DNA from: an uncultured Oscillospiraceae bacterium
Lineage (GTDB): Bacteria; Bacillota; Clostridia; Oscillospirales; Oscillospiraceae
Direction: 5' to 3'
NCBI GenBank assembly: GCA_947629245.1
Contig: CANRDC010000010.1
Coordinates: 1-50,006 of the forward strand
DNA: 50,006 nt
Part shown: positions 7,060 to 14,979 of the stretch, one piece after another
How positions within the stretch are numbered: position 1 is the stretch's first letter
Layout: every line of letters begins with the position of its first letter
Made by a program: the position numbers and the translations under genes
The notes under the pieces: model-generated
Databases searched by the model: none
Seen by the model: the letters and a program-made list of their open reading frames with translations, nothing else
Told to the model about the DNA's origin: nothing

Positions 7060-8595
7060 ATGGACGATATCGCCGTGCGGTTCGAGCACGTGAGCATGGC
7101 TTTCCCCGGCGTGCTGGCCAACGACGACGTGTCCCTGGACATCCGCCGGGGCGAGGTGTTCGCCCTGGTGGGGGAAAACGGCGCGGGCAAGTCCACCCTT
7201 ATGAACGTGCTCTACGGCATCCACGCCCCCACGGACGGCAGGGTGTTCATCAACGGCCGGGAGCTGACCGACCACAGCCCGAAGGCCGCCATCGGCCTGG
7301 GCGTGGGCATGGTCCACCAGCACTTCATGCTGGTGCCCTCCTTCACCGTGGCGCAAAACATCGTTCTGAGCCGGGAGCCCCGGAGGGGCCGGGTGTTCTT
7401 CGACAACGCCGCCGCCCGGCGCAAAACGCTGGCCCTGGCGGAGGAATACGGCCTGGAGGTGGACCCGGACGCGGCCGTGGAGGAGCTGAGCGTGGGCTTG
7501 CAGCAGCGGGTGGAGATCTTAAAGACCCTCTACCGGGGCGCGGAGATATTGATCCTGGACGAGCCCACCGCCGTACTGACCCCCCAGGAGACGGAGGAGC
7601 TGTTCGCCGTCATCCGCCGGGTGGTCCGGGAAAAGCGCATGACCGTCGTCATCATCACCCACAAGCTGTACGAGGTGCTGGCCATCTCCGACCGGGTGGG
7701 CGTGATGCGAAAGGGCGCCCTGGTGGGCGTGCGCGACACCGCCCAGGTGGACGAGCAGACCCTGGCCTCCATGATGGTGGGACGGCCCATGCTCTACGAC
7801 AAGCTGGAAAAGACCGGCACGCCGGGAGAGGTGATGATCGAGGTAAAGGACCTGACCGTCCGGGACAACCGGGGCCTGGTGGCCGTGGACAAGCTGAGCC
7901 TCTCGGTCCGGGCCGGAGAGGTGCTGGGCATCGCCGCCGTGGAGGGCAACGGCCAGAGCGAGCTTCTGGAGGCCGTCACCGGCATGCGCAAGGCGGAGTC
8001 CGGCGCGGTGACCATCTGCGGCCATGACGCCACGGGCCTGGACCCCGGCGCCATCCGGGCCCTGGGCCTGGCCCATGTGCCGGAGGACAGGCTCTCCACC
8101 GGCGTGAGCCGGGACGCCACCGTCACCGACAACCTTCTCACCGGCAGACACCGGGAAAAGCGCTTCAACCGCTTCGGCTTCCACCAGCGGACCAGCACCA
8201 TCGAGCGCTACGCCCGCGAGATATACGAAAAATTCGACATCCGGGGCTCCGGCACGGACGTGCCTGTGGGCGACCTGTCCGGCGGCAACATGCAAAAGGT
8301 GGTCATCGCGCGGGAGTTCTCCTTCGACAGCCCCGTCCTGGTGGTGGCCCAGCCCACCCGAGGCGTGGACGTGGGGGCCATCGAGTTCATCCACCGCCAG
8401 ATCATCGACCGGCGCAACCAGGGCTGCGCCATACTGCTGTGCTCGGCGGACCTGGACGAGGTGTTCCGCCTGTCCGACCGGATCGTCACGCTCTACGAGG
8501 GGAAGATCACCGGCGAGTTTACCGGGGAATTTTCCAAGGACGAGATCGGCCTGTGCATGACCGGCGGACAGCGGGACAAGGAGGCGGCGTCATGA
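7060..8595 (+). CDS. Nucleoside-type ABC transporter, duplicated ATP-binding protein
   Basis: A 511-residue ATPase with two nucleotide-binding domains, as in sugar and nucleoside importers of the RbsA/NupO type. The first half has Walker A GENGAGKST, the signature LSVGLQQRVE and Walker B ILILDEPTAVL. The second half has a degenerate Walker A (VEGNGQSE), a conserved LSGGNMQKVV signature and Walker B-like LVVAQPTRGVD. It therefore probably has one catalytic and one weak site. The ATG at 7060 has GAGGTG upstream. Its stop overlaps the next start by 4 bp (ATGA), indicating translational coupling. Confidence 0.92.
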   Translation: MDDIAVRFEHVSMAFPGVLANDDVSLDIRRGEVFALVGENGAGKSTLMNVLYGIHAPTDGRVFINGRELTDHSPKAAIGLGVGMVHQHFMLVPSFTVAQNIVLSREPRRGRVFFDNAAARRKTLALAEEYGLEVDPDAAVEELSVGLQQRVEILKTLYRGAEILILDEPTAVLTPQETEELFAVIRRVVREKRMTVVIITHKLYEVLAISDRVGVMRKGALVGVRDTAQVDEQTLASMMVGRPMLYDKLEKTGTPGEVMIEVKDLTVRDNRGLVAVDKLSLSVRAGEVLGIAAVEGNGQSELLEAVTGMRKAESGAVTICGHDATGLDPGAIRALGLAHVPEDRLSTGVSRDATVTDNLLTGRHREKRFNRFGFHQRTSTIERYAREIYEKFDIRGSGTDVPVGDLSGGNMQKVVIAREFSFDSPVLVVAQPTRGVDVGAIEFIHRQIIDRRNQGCAILLCSADLDEVFRLSDRIVTLYEGKITGEFTGEFSKDEIGLCMTGGQRDKEAAS

Positions 8596-9680
8596 AGAAA
8601 AAGCGCGATTGGGGCTATCTGGGAAGCCTGTGTATCAGCGTGCTGCTGGCCTTCGTCATCGGCGCGGTCATCCTGGCCGTGGCCGGGTTCAGCCCGGTAA
8701 AGGCCTACGCCGCCATGGCCAGCGGGGCCTTTTCCAGCGCCCGGCACATCGGAGACTTTTTGGAATACGCCATGGTGCTGTGCCTGACGGGCCTTGCCTG
8801 CGTGCTGGGCTCCCGTGTGGGCATCTTCAACGTGGGCGGCGAGGGCCAGCTGCTGCTGGGGGCCGTGGTGGGCTGCCAGGTGGGGGTATGGCTGAACGGA
8901 CAGAGCCCGTGGCTGGCGATCCCCGCCGCGGCGCTGGCCGCCATGGCCGTGGGGGCTTTCTACGCCCTCATCCCCGGCTGGCTCAAGGTGAAGGTGAAGG
9001 TCAACGAGGTCATCACCACCATCATGCTCAACACCATCGCCGCGAGCCTGTGCCAGTACCTGGCCAAGGGCCCCTGGAAAAACCCCAACAAGAACATGGT
9101 GGCCGCCACCGCCCAGTTGGACCCCCGCTACTGGTTCAAGACCCTGATCCCCGGCTCCAATCTCTCCACCGCCATCATCGCCGCCGCCGTCGTCACCTTC
9201 CTGACCTGGTACGTCATGCAAAAGACCTCCACGGGCTACGAGATGAAGCTCACAGGCCAGAATCCCCGCTTCGCCTTCTTCTCCGGCATCAAAACGGATA
9301 GGATCGTGCTGGCGTGCATGTGCATTTCCGGGGCCATGTGCGGCCTGGTGGGCATGTTCCGGGTCTACGGCGCGGAGCATCTCTATCGCAGCAGCGTCAG
9401 CAACCAGTACTACTTCGAGGGTCTGACCGTGGCCATGATCGCCCGGTACGACCCCGTGACGGTCATCGGACTGTCCTTCCTCTTCGCCATATTGAAGATC
9501 GGCGCCCAGGGCATGGAGCTGTCCGCCGGGGTGCCCAACCAGATCTACCTGATCATCCAGACGGTCGTCATCTTCTGCATGGCGGCGGAGAGCGGCGTCT
9601 TTGCCTCCCTCCGGGCCGGGGCCCAGCGGAAAAAGGCGCGGGCCGACATCCGGCGAAAGGAGGAAGAGAGCCATGTTTGA
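8592..9680 (+). CDS. Nucleoside-type ABC transporter permease 1
   Basis: A 362-residue polytopic membrane protein of the BPD_transp_2 (RbsC/NupP) family. It has about ten helices with the characteristic GIFNVGGEGQLLLGA segment and the VNEVITTIMLN cytoplasmic coupling segment. The ATG at 8592 overlaps the ATPase stop by 4 bp; a longer open frame upstream is in the wrong context. The C-terminus is strongly basic. Its stop overlaps the next permease start by 8 bp. Confidence 0.92.
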   Translation: MKKKRDWGYLGSLCISVLLAFVIGAVILAVAGFSPVKAYAAMASGAFSSARHIGDFLEYAMVLCLTGLACVLGSRVGIFNVGGEGQLLLGAVVGCQVGVWLNGQSPWLAIPAAALAAMAVGAFYALIPGWLKVKVKVNEVITTIMLNTIAASLCQYLAKGPWKNPNKNMVAATAQLDPRYWFKTLIPGSNLSTAIIAAAVVTFLTWYVMQKTSTGYEMKLTGQNPRFAFFSGIKTDRIVLACMCISGAMCGLVGMFRVYGAEHLYRSSVSNQYYFEGLTVAMIARYDPVTVIGLSFLFAILKIGAQGMELSAGVPNQIYLIIQTVVIFCMAAESGVFASLRAGAQRKKARADIRRKEEESHV

Positions 9681-10611
9681 GGGCGTCCTCCGAAGCGTCT
9701 TTTCCGCCGGTACCTTCAATCAGATGCTCCGCTCCGCCACGCCGGTGGCGCTGGCGGCTCTGGGCGGGGCCATGACCGAGCACGCGGGCATCATGAACAT
9801 CGGCATGGACGGCATGATATTGATGGGCGCGTTTTTCGGCGTGCTGGGAAGCTATTTCTTCGGCTCCGCCGCGGCAGGGGTGGCGCTGGTGCTGGCCATG
9901 GGCGTTTTAGTGGGCCTTTTCTTCGCGCTTTTCGTGGTGAAGTTCAAATCCGACGAGTTCATCATCGGCACGGCCCTCAATACTTTCGCCCTGGGCCTGA
10001 CCAGCTTTCTCAGCCGCTCCATCTTCGGCGCGGCGGGCACCAAGGGCAACCCCGCCCTGCCCACGGTCCATATCCCCGGCCTGGACGCTGTCCCCTTCCT
10101 GGGGCGGGTGCTGAACGACAACTCCCTGTTCGTCTACGTCACCTGGGCGCTGGTGCTGATCATGTGGCTTTTCGTATACAGGACCCCCTACGGGTTCTGG
10201 CTGCGAGCCAGCGGCGAAAAGCCCGAGACCCTTCGCACCGCTGGCATCGCGCCGGAGAGGATGAAGTGGCTCGCCAGCGTTCTGTGCGGACTTCTCTGCG
10301 GTCTGGCGGGGGCCCACCTGTCCCTGGGTCAGCTGCAGGGCACCTTCGCCGAGGATATGGCAAACTCCCGGGGCTATATCGCCTTCGCCTGCGTCATCTT
10401 CAGCCGGGCCAACCCCGCCGCGGCCTACGGCGCGGCGCTGATGTTCGGCTTCTTTGACGCCATCGGCCTGCGTCTGCAGGACTACATCAGCTCGGACCTG
10501 ACCAACACCATCCCCTACGTCATCACCATCGTCATGATGGTCTACGTGGTGGTCCGCTCCCAGCGCAAAAAACGCCGCGCGGGCAAAAGACTTCCCGCCC
10601 GGCAGACGTAA
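9673..10611 (+). CDS. Nucleoside-type ABC transporter permease 2
   Basis: A 312-residue membrane protein of the same family (RbsC/NupQ-like). MTEHAGIMNIGMDGMILMGA corresponds to the signature of the first permease, and SDEFIIGTALN to its coupling segment. The ATG at 9673 has AGGAAGAGAG upstream inside the previous gene. It closes the operon and is followed after 11 bp by a strong terminator. The two permeases would form a heterodimeric channel driven by the double ATPase. Confidence 0.92.
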   Translation: MFEGVLRSVFSAGTFNQMLRSATPVALAALGGAMTEHAGIMNIGMDGMILMGAFFGVLGSYFFGSAAAGVALVLAMGVLVGLFFALFVVKFKSDEFIIGTALNTFALGLTSFLSRSIFGAAGTKGNPALPTVHIPGLDAVPFLGRVLNDNSLFVYVTWALVLIMWLFVYRTPYGFWLRASGEKPETLRTAGIAPERMKWLASVLCGLLCGLAGAHLSLGQLQGTFAEDMANSRGYIAFACVIFSRANPAAAYGAALMFGFFDAIGLRLQDYISSDLTNTIPYVITIVMMVYVVVRSQRKKRRAGKRLPARQT

Positions 10612-10622
10612 AAACGTACAGC

Positions 10623-10655
10623 AAACGCCCCGCGCACAGCGCGGGGCGTTTTTCT
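10623..10655. terminator. Terminator between the convergent BMP operon and secreted-protein gene
   Basis: AAACGCCCCGCGC (10623-10635) pairs with GCGCGGGGCGTTT (10639-10651), followed by more Ts on the plus strand. It ends the transporter operon and, being symmetric, may also end the convergent gene that stops at 10661. Confidence 0.9.
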
Positions 10656-10660
10656 CTGTG

Positions 10661-12079
10661 TCAGGAGACCTGCTCGATCGTGGCGCTGCCGTCTGCGGCA
10701 AAGGAAACGGTCACCGTCGCGTCAAGAAGGATATTGGAGTCTTCCCCAGTAAATCTCAATTCTATTTCCGTGTCGAAACCATCGGACGGAAAGGCGGTTT
10801 GCTGTTCGACTATCAAATAATTTGTGGCGCCGCCAGGCTGGATAATGTCACCGGAGGAAAGATATCCAAAGGAATAGGGGAACGAAGAGCCGTTGACCAT
10901 GACGTTTCGCGTGTAGAAATCAGTGCCGTTATTGCTGTTATTCTCAAAATAGAGAATGATCGCCTGAAACGATTCATCATAGGTCATACCGATCACGTAT
11001 TCTCCGTTGTTGCCCAGCGTGACCGTAGCGTCGGCGTCGGTCTCAGGGTCCGGGGCCCAGATCAGGTCGGCGTTTTCCGCCTTAACGGAGGATATACCCG
11101 CCGTCCCTTCCGTTGGCTGCGGGGTCTCCGGCGGTGTCGGGTCCGCTACCCAGGCGGCGGTGCCGTAAACGCTGGATGTGGCGTCCGCATAAGGGGATAT
11201 ATCCAATTCCACATTCCAAACCCCATCCCCAGAAAAAAGACCGGGAGTACCATCATACTTACCTAATGTCAGCATGATCCTGTCCATGCTGTCTGCGGAG
11301 GTGTATATTTTCCATCCGTGAGGGTCAGGAGAGGTAAACGCCAGCGCCTCTATCATTGTTTTTCCGGGCGGCAGAAGTCTGCTGATGCTTCTGGTATCGG
11401 CTGGAACTCCGTCGATATCAGCCCTCATATAAGGGGCAGCCAGCTTTTCACCGGTCCTGTTTTCGACGGATATGACCAGAGACACACCGGAGTCCTCGTC
11501 AACGTAGTAGTCATGGACGATGGCGGTGACTCCCTCGTCATCCACGATGGTCACCGGCTCAAAGTCCGTGTCGTATATGACATCCTCCGTGGCGGGGACG
11601 CCCATCTCTACAGCGGGGAAGGGCAGAGAGATGGGAACGGACAGCTCCTCGTCGTAGTTCCAGGACGGCGAGATGTAGCCCTCCGCGCTCTGCACATAGT
11701 TGACGCCCACCTGGGCTAGGGAGGACTTGTCCCATCCGGCGGAGATAGAAACCGTCTCTCCGGCATAGATATAAACGCTGCCATCATCGCTGAATTCCGG
11801 CAGTTTGGTCCAGGATAGAGGGCACATCCTGTCGTTGACGGAAAAGGCAAAAAGGTAGAATGCGTGCCCCTCGTCCGTCTTGTTTGTGATCTCCAAGGTG
11901 AAGGAGGCGGAGCTGTCCTCCGGCGAGTTGACCAGGTCCGTCACCACGACCTTGACCGACTCGTCGTCCGCCACGGTGACCGGCTCGAACGAGCTGTCCT
12001 CTCCGTCGGCGAGGGCCGGGACCGAGAGAAGCGAGAATGCCAGGAACAGCGCCAGGAAAACGCATAGGGTCTTTTTCAT
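10661..12079 (-). CDS. Secreted protein with three Ig-like repeats, function unknown
   Basis: A 472-residue exported protein. Residues 1-24 are a Sec signal peptide (MKKTLCVFLALFLAF, cleavage near ALA-DG). Two clear repeats begin with the phrase FEPVT-VDDE at residues 31 and 173, and a third, more diverged copy begins near residue 351. Each is about 120-140 residues of beta-strand-like sequence. A proline/threonine linker (DPTPPETPQPTEG) lies at 313-324. The family is not recognised. The ATG at 12079 has GGAGGT 8 nt upstream; the frame continues upstream but without a better start. No membrane anchor or sortase motif is seen. Confidence 0.8.
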   Translation of the reverse strand: MKKTLCVFLALFLAFSLLSVPALADGEDSSFEPVTVADDESVKVVVTDLVNSPEDSSASFTLEITNKTDEGHAFYLFAFSVNDRMCPLSWTKLPEFSDDGSVYIYAGETVSISAGWDKSSLAQVGVNYVQSAEGYISPSWNYDEELSVPISLPFPAVEMGVPATEDVIYDTDFEPVTIVDDEGVTAIVHDYYVDEDSGVSLVISVENRTGEKLAAPYMRADIDGVPADTRSISRLLPPGKTMIEALAFTSPDPHGWKIYTSADSMDRIMLTLGKYDGTPGLFSGDGVWNVELDISPYADATSSVYGTAAWVADPTPPETPQPTEGTAGISSVKAENADLIWAPDPETDADATVTLGNNGEYVIGMTYDESFQAIILYFENNSNNGTDFYTRNVMVNGSSFPYSFGYLSSGDIIQPGGATNYLIVEQQTAFPSDGFDTEIELRFTGEDSNILLDATVTVSFAADGSATIEQVS

Positions 12080-12418
12080 GTGAGATACCTCCAGTTTTTG
12101 ATTTTTCCTGGTCCCTGTCGGAAAGAAGATCCGCGCCAGCGTGTGTTGGCGTGTTTCCCGACAGTCGGGCCCGGAGCGGGATCTTACCCCCGCCCCATGG
12201 CCCTTCCGCCGGGATAACAAAAGGCGGCGCAGGGAGATATATCCCTACACCGTCATACACCAACGCACACCCCCAAACCTCGCCCTTGTAAAACAAGGGG
12301 CGAACGGTTATAATGGGGCTGGCGCAGATTTCTGCTGTGTGGGAGCCGTCTTCTCCTGCATAGGGGCGTGGAGTGGTTCCAGCACTTCACGTCCCGCCCT
12401 TGCTATCCCGTTTTGTCC
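12080..12418. other. Long leader of the secreted-protein gene
   Basis: About 330 bp between the predicted minus-strand promoter (12419-12447) and the secreted-protein start. It would be a long 5' untranslated region. It contains a stem with arms at 12115-12124 and 12154-12164 (minus CTGTCGGGAAA/TTTCCGACAG, enclosing an inner GCCA/TGGC stem) and a second small hairpin near 12284-12303. A plus-strand promoter-like sequence also lies inside it. No convincing gene is seen; an open frame running through it into the secreted-protein region lacks support. Confidence 0.45.
12286..12314 (+). promoter_or_regulatory. Antisense promoter-like sequence
   Basis: TTGTAA (12286-12291) and TATAAT (12309-12314) are 17 bp apart on the plus strand. 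No plus-strand gene follows; a transcript would run about 170 nt to the hairpin at 12462-12493. It would be antisense to the secreted-protein leader. Confidence 0.35.
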
Positions 12419-12447
12419 ATTATAGTGCCTGTCCCCCTTAAATGCAA
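12419..12447 (-). promoter_or_regulatory. Promoter of the secreted-protein gene
   Basis: Minus-strand TTGCAT (12442-12447) and TATAAT (12419-12424) are 17 bp apart. It lies just after the terminator of the isochorismatase-like gene and points at the secreted-protein gene, giving a leader of roughly 330 nt. Confidence 0.65.
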
Positions 12448-12454
12448 GGGGATT

Positions 12455-12493
12455 TTGCAAAAAGGGCGCGATGCGGCAACGCATCGCGCCCTT
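12455..12493 (-). terminator. Terminator of the nicotinamidase-like gene
   Basis: A 14-bp perfect stem (12462-12475 with 12480-12493, 4-nt loop) is followed on the minus strand by TTTTTGC. It sits 12 bp after the stop of the isochorismatase-family gene. Confidence 0.85.
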
Positions 12494-12504
12494 CCCTTTT
12501 CCTT

Positions 12505-13026
12505 TCACACGATCGCCACCTGGCACATCTTCATGGTCTGAAGCGCGGCGGCGTGGCTCTCCGGCGTCACGCCCGCGCAGGCGTCCGCGATCACCCGCAC
12601 GGGGGTCTCCGGCAAAAACGCCTTCACCAGCAGCGCGTTGGACACCACGCAGATGTCCGTGCACAGCCCTACGAGCGTGATCTCCAGGTCCTCCTTTTTC
12701 GCCAGCTCCGCGAGCTTTTCCGCCAGCACCACAGAGCCGAAGGTGGGCTTGTCGATGATCTCCGCACTCCCCAGGGCGGCGGCGACCTTTTCATCGAGCG
12801 CCCAGCCGGGGGTGCCCTTCACGCAGTGGACCACCGGCAGATTGCGGCCCTCCTGGGTGTCCAGATAGTTCTCGGGATGGGTGTCCCGTGTGGCGAACAC
12901 GTTTTCGGGAGGGTATTTGCCGATCTCCTCCACCACCCGGTCCACGATGGACACGGCCTCCGCCGTGCCCAGGGCCCCGTCGATGAAATCCTTCTGCATG
13001 TCGATGACCAAAAGCAGCTTTCTCAT
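12505..13026 (-). CDS. Isochorismatase-family hydrolase, nicotinamidase-like
   Basis: A 173-residue cytoplasmic hydrolase. It shows the nicotinamidase arrangement: Asp9 in IDMQKDF, the metal-site segment RDTHPENY (Asp48, His50), HCVKGTPGW, a catalytic Lys in DKPTFGS (Lys93) and the nucleophile Cys126 in LCTDICV. Nicotinamidases convert nicotinamide to nicotinate and ammonia in NAD salvage. The length is typical of the short bacterial form. It has its own promoter and terminator, so it is a single-gene unit. Another cysteine amidohydrolase of this superfamily cannot be excluded. Confidence 0.85.
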   Translation of the reverse strand: MRKLLLVIDMQKDFIDGALGTAEAVSIVDRVVEEIGKYPPENVFATRDTHPENYLDTQEGRNLPVVHCVKGTPGWALDEKVAAALGSAEIIDKPTFGSVVLAEKLAELAKKEDLEITLVGLCTDICVVSNALLVKAFLPETPVRVIADACAGVTPESHAAALQTMKMCQVAIV

Positions 13027-13065
13027 AGGTGCGCTCTCCTTTCATGCCCTCACCGGGCCCCTCAC

Positions 13066-13094
13066 AGCATAACAAATTATGCCCGAAATTACAA
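13066..13094 (-). promoter_or_regulatory. Promoter of the nicotinamidase-like gene
   Basis: Minus-strand TTGTAA (13089-13094) and TATGCT (13066-13071) are 17 bp apart, about 40 bp before the start codon. Confidence 0.6.
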
Positions 13095-13139
13095 GCTCCC
13101 CGCCGCCTATCCCCGTAACCCTCGGGTCTTTTGCCTGTG

Positions 13140-13172
13140 AAAATCGGCGGCGGGACCGAAGGGCCCCGCCGC
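13140..13172 (-). terminator. Terminator of the sigma/DUF4179 operon
   Basis: GC-rich arms at 13147-13157 and 13162-13172 (one mismatch) are followed on the minus strand by CGATTTTC. It begins 15 bp after the DUF4179 gene stop. Confidence 0.65.
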
Positions 13173-13186
13173 GGGATGTGTTTTGT

Positions 13187-14416
13187 TCACTTTGTAAACG
13201 TCAGGTCCAGAGCCACGTTCATCTCGGTCAGGCCCTCCCGGAGGGCGGTGCTGCTGGTCCACGTATCGCCCACCAGCTCCGGCTCCACCTCGACCCACGC
13301 CTGGTCATAGGGTACCGGCGAACCGTCGGCGTCCTGATAGCCGTTTCCGTCGCCCACGGCGGTCACGCTCTCCACCGCCGCCGGGTCCACCAGCCGGTTG
13401 AACACCCAGCGCTTTATCCCGCCGTCGACGGTGCCGACCCGGCTGTTCACCGTGTAGGGCTCCGCCAGCTCCACTACATACTCGCTGCCGTCGGTCATGT
13501 GCACGACCAGGTCTCCAAAGCCGTAGTCGTTGCCGTAGGGGTTGTCCGCCGGGGGCTCTATCACCAGCCCCATGGGGGACAGTTTGGCGGTCCAGCCGCC
13601 ATCCGCCGTCAGCACCGTCGTTTGCGCAGGTTCAGGCAAGGCAAGCGTGAGCTTATATGCCTCCGCCCTGTCCTGGTCTTCATCCAGGAAGAAGTAAACG
13701 TCCAGCGCGTCCGGCCAGGTCTCGTCCCCGAACAGGGCCATATAGACCGTGGCCTCTATTTTCGTCTCCGTGGCGCTCACAAGAGCCGTCCGCTCGTCCA
13801 CCATGCCCCCATCGCCGGGTATGAAGAGCAGCGGCGCGTTGAGCAGGCCCAGGTCGCCGTCGGCGGAGATGTCGTAGCCGTCGTCCCAGTAGAAATACCC
13901 CCACACCTGGTCCGTCACGGTCATGTCCGGCAGGCCGTCGGGGGCCTCCACGGTGTAGGTCAGCGCGCCCACGCCGTTGTCCGCCAGGACGATGTTCTCC
14001 ACCGCGCACGTTACGCCCCCTGCGGTGACGGACGCGCCCCCGGCCACGCTGCCGTCCAGGACCCGCTGGGCCGTCTCCTGATCCACCGGCTGGCCCTCGG
14101 TCACGATCTCCATGGTCCGCTGGTTGCCCTCGTCGTCCCAGCTGTCCAGGGGCAGATCGTAGGTCTGCTTGCCCGCGTCCTCGTCTCCGAACACGGTCTC
14201 GAAAAAGCCCGTATACTCCCCCACGGCGTAGGCCGTGACGCTCAGGGCCAGCACCAGCGCCGCCGCTACAGTCACGGTCCGCAGGGTGTTCCGGCCCGTA
14301 TGTTTCAGATGCTTTACCGCTTTGTCTCTCTCGATCATCGCAAAAACTTCCTCCAGGGTGTCGTCGGAGGCGTGAAGGGGCTCCAGGGCCCGCTGGATGC
14401 GTTTTCTTTCCGTCAT
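13187..14416 (-). CDS. DUF4179-type anti-sigma factor, membrane-anchored
   Basis: A 409-residue protein. Residues 1-45 form a short cytoplasmic segment with a LHASDDTLEEV motif. One membrane helix follows (about 48-66, TVTVAAALVLALSVTAYAV), then a large acidic extracellular part. This layout, directly downstream of a sigma-70-like gene, is typical of DUF4179 proteins, thought to hold the partner sigma factor inactive at the membrane. Its start overlaps the sigma stop by 4 bp. The signal sensed is unknown. A second, shorter relative lies at 36238-37260. Confidence 0.8.
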   Translation of the reverse strand: MTERKRIQRALEPLHASDDTLEEVFAMIERDKAVKHLKHTGRNTLRTVTVAAALVLALSVTAYAVGEYTGFFETVFGDEDAGKQTYDLPLDSWDDEGNQRTMEIVTEGQPVDQETAQRVLDGSVAGGASVTAGGVTCAVENIVLADNGVGALTYTVEAPDGLPDMTVTDQVWGYFYWDDGYDISADGDLGLLNAPLLFIPGDGGMVDERTALVSATETKIEATVYMALFGDETWPDALDVYFFLDEDQDRAEAYKLTLALPEPAQTTVLTADGGWTAKLSPMGLVIEPPADNPYGNDYGFGDLVVHMTDGSEYVVELAEPYTVNSRVGTVDGGIKRWVFNRLVDPAAVESVTAVGDGNGYQDADGSPVPYDQAWVEVEPELVGDTWTSSTALREGLTEMNVALDLTFTK

Positions 14417-14895
14417 AGTCTCTCAGCCTCCGTCAAGGTGAATTTCAGCTGTTGTCGGGCACGGGCCAGGCGCGTGCCCACGGTGGCGGGCGGCACGCCC
14501 AGAAGCTGGGCGGTCTCCCGGATGGAATAGCCCTCGTAGTAGTACAGCACGATCACCGCCCGGTACTTGCCGTCCAGGGCCATGACGGCGGCGTACAGCT
14601 CCCGATCCTGGGGCTGCTCGAATCGGAGGGTGTTTTCATAGTCCTCCAGAGGTTCGCCCCGCCTCCGCCAGGGAGAGCGCAGGATCTTCTTACACTCGTT
14701 CACCGTCACCCGGATGAGCCACGCCTTCATATGCTCGGCGCTTTCAAAGGCCTTGTCCGTCTTATACAGGGCAAAAAGCACGTTTTGCGTGGCGTCGTCC
14801 GCGTCCTCCCGGCTCTTCAGATAACTGAAGGCCAGGCGGAAGATCATGTCCATGTACTTTTGCGCCGCCGCCGTGAACCGTTCCTTTGACAACAT
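14413..14895 (-). CDS. ECF-type sigma-70 family RNA polymerase sigma factor
   Basis: A 160-residue sigma factor with region 2 (FRLAFSYLKSREDADDATQNVLFALY, and MKAWLIRVTVNECK) and region 4 with its helix-turn-helix (YYYEGYSIRETAQLLGVPPATVGTRLARAR). An in-frame ATG lies 10 codons upstream, but the ATG at 14895 is preferred because AGAGGAAA precedes it. It is co-transcribed and translationally coupled with the DUF4179 gene, which is probably its anti-sigma factor. ECF factors of this kind usually control their own operon plus a small envelope-stress regulon. Confidence 0.85.
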   Translation of the reverse strand: MLSKERFTAAAQKYMDMIFRLAFSYLKSREDADDATQNVLFALYKTDKAFESAEHMKAWLIRVTVNECKKILRSPWRRRGEPLEDYENTLRFEQPQDRELYAAVMALDGKYRAVIVLYYYEGYSIRETAQLLGVPPATVGTRLARARQQLKFTLTEAERL

Positions 14896-14937
14896 GCCGC
14901 TGTTTCCTCTCGAAAAGCTTTTCACCCATAATATCCG

Positions 14938-14970
14938 TCACGACCCCCTTATTTTTCAAGGGGGTCGTGA
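14938..14970. repeat. 13-bp perfect inverted repeat upstream of the sigma gene
   Basis: TCACGACCCCCTT and AAGGGGGTCGTGA pair perfectly around a 7-nt loop. It lies between the FAD-Rieske gene stop (14980) and the sigma start. A T6 run is found on the upstream side in the minus-strand sense, not downstream, so it is a poor textbook terminator on that strand. It may end the FAD gene, serve as an operator of the sigma operon, or both. A TATTAT box follows it on the minus strand. Confidence 0.55.
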
Positions 14971-14979
14971 AAAAATTTT

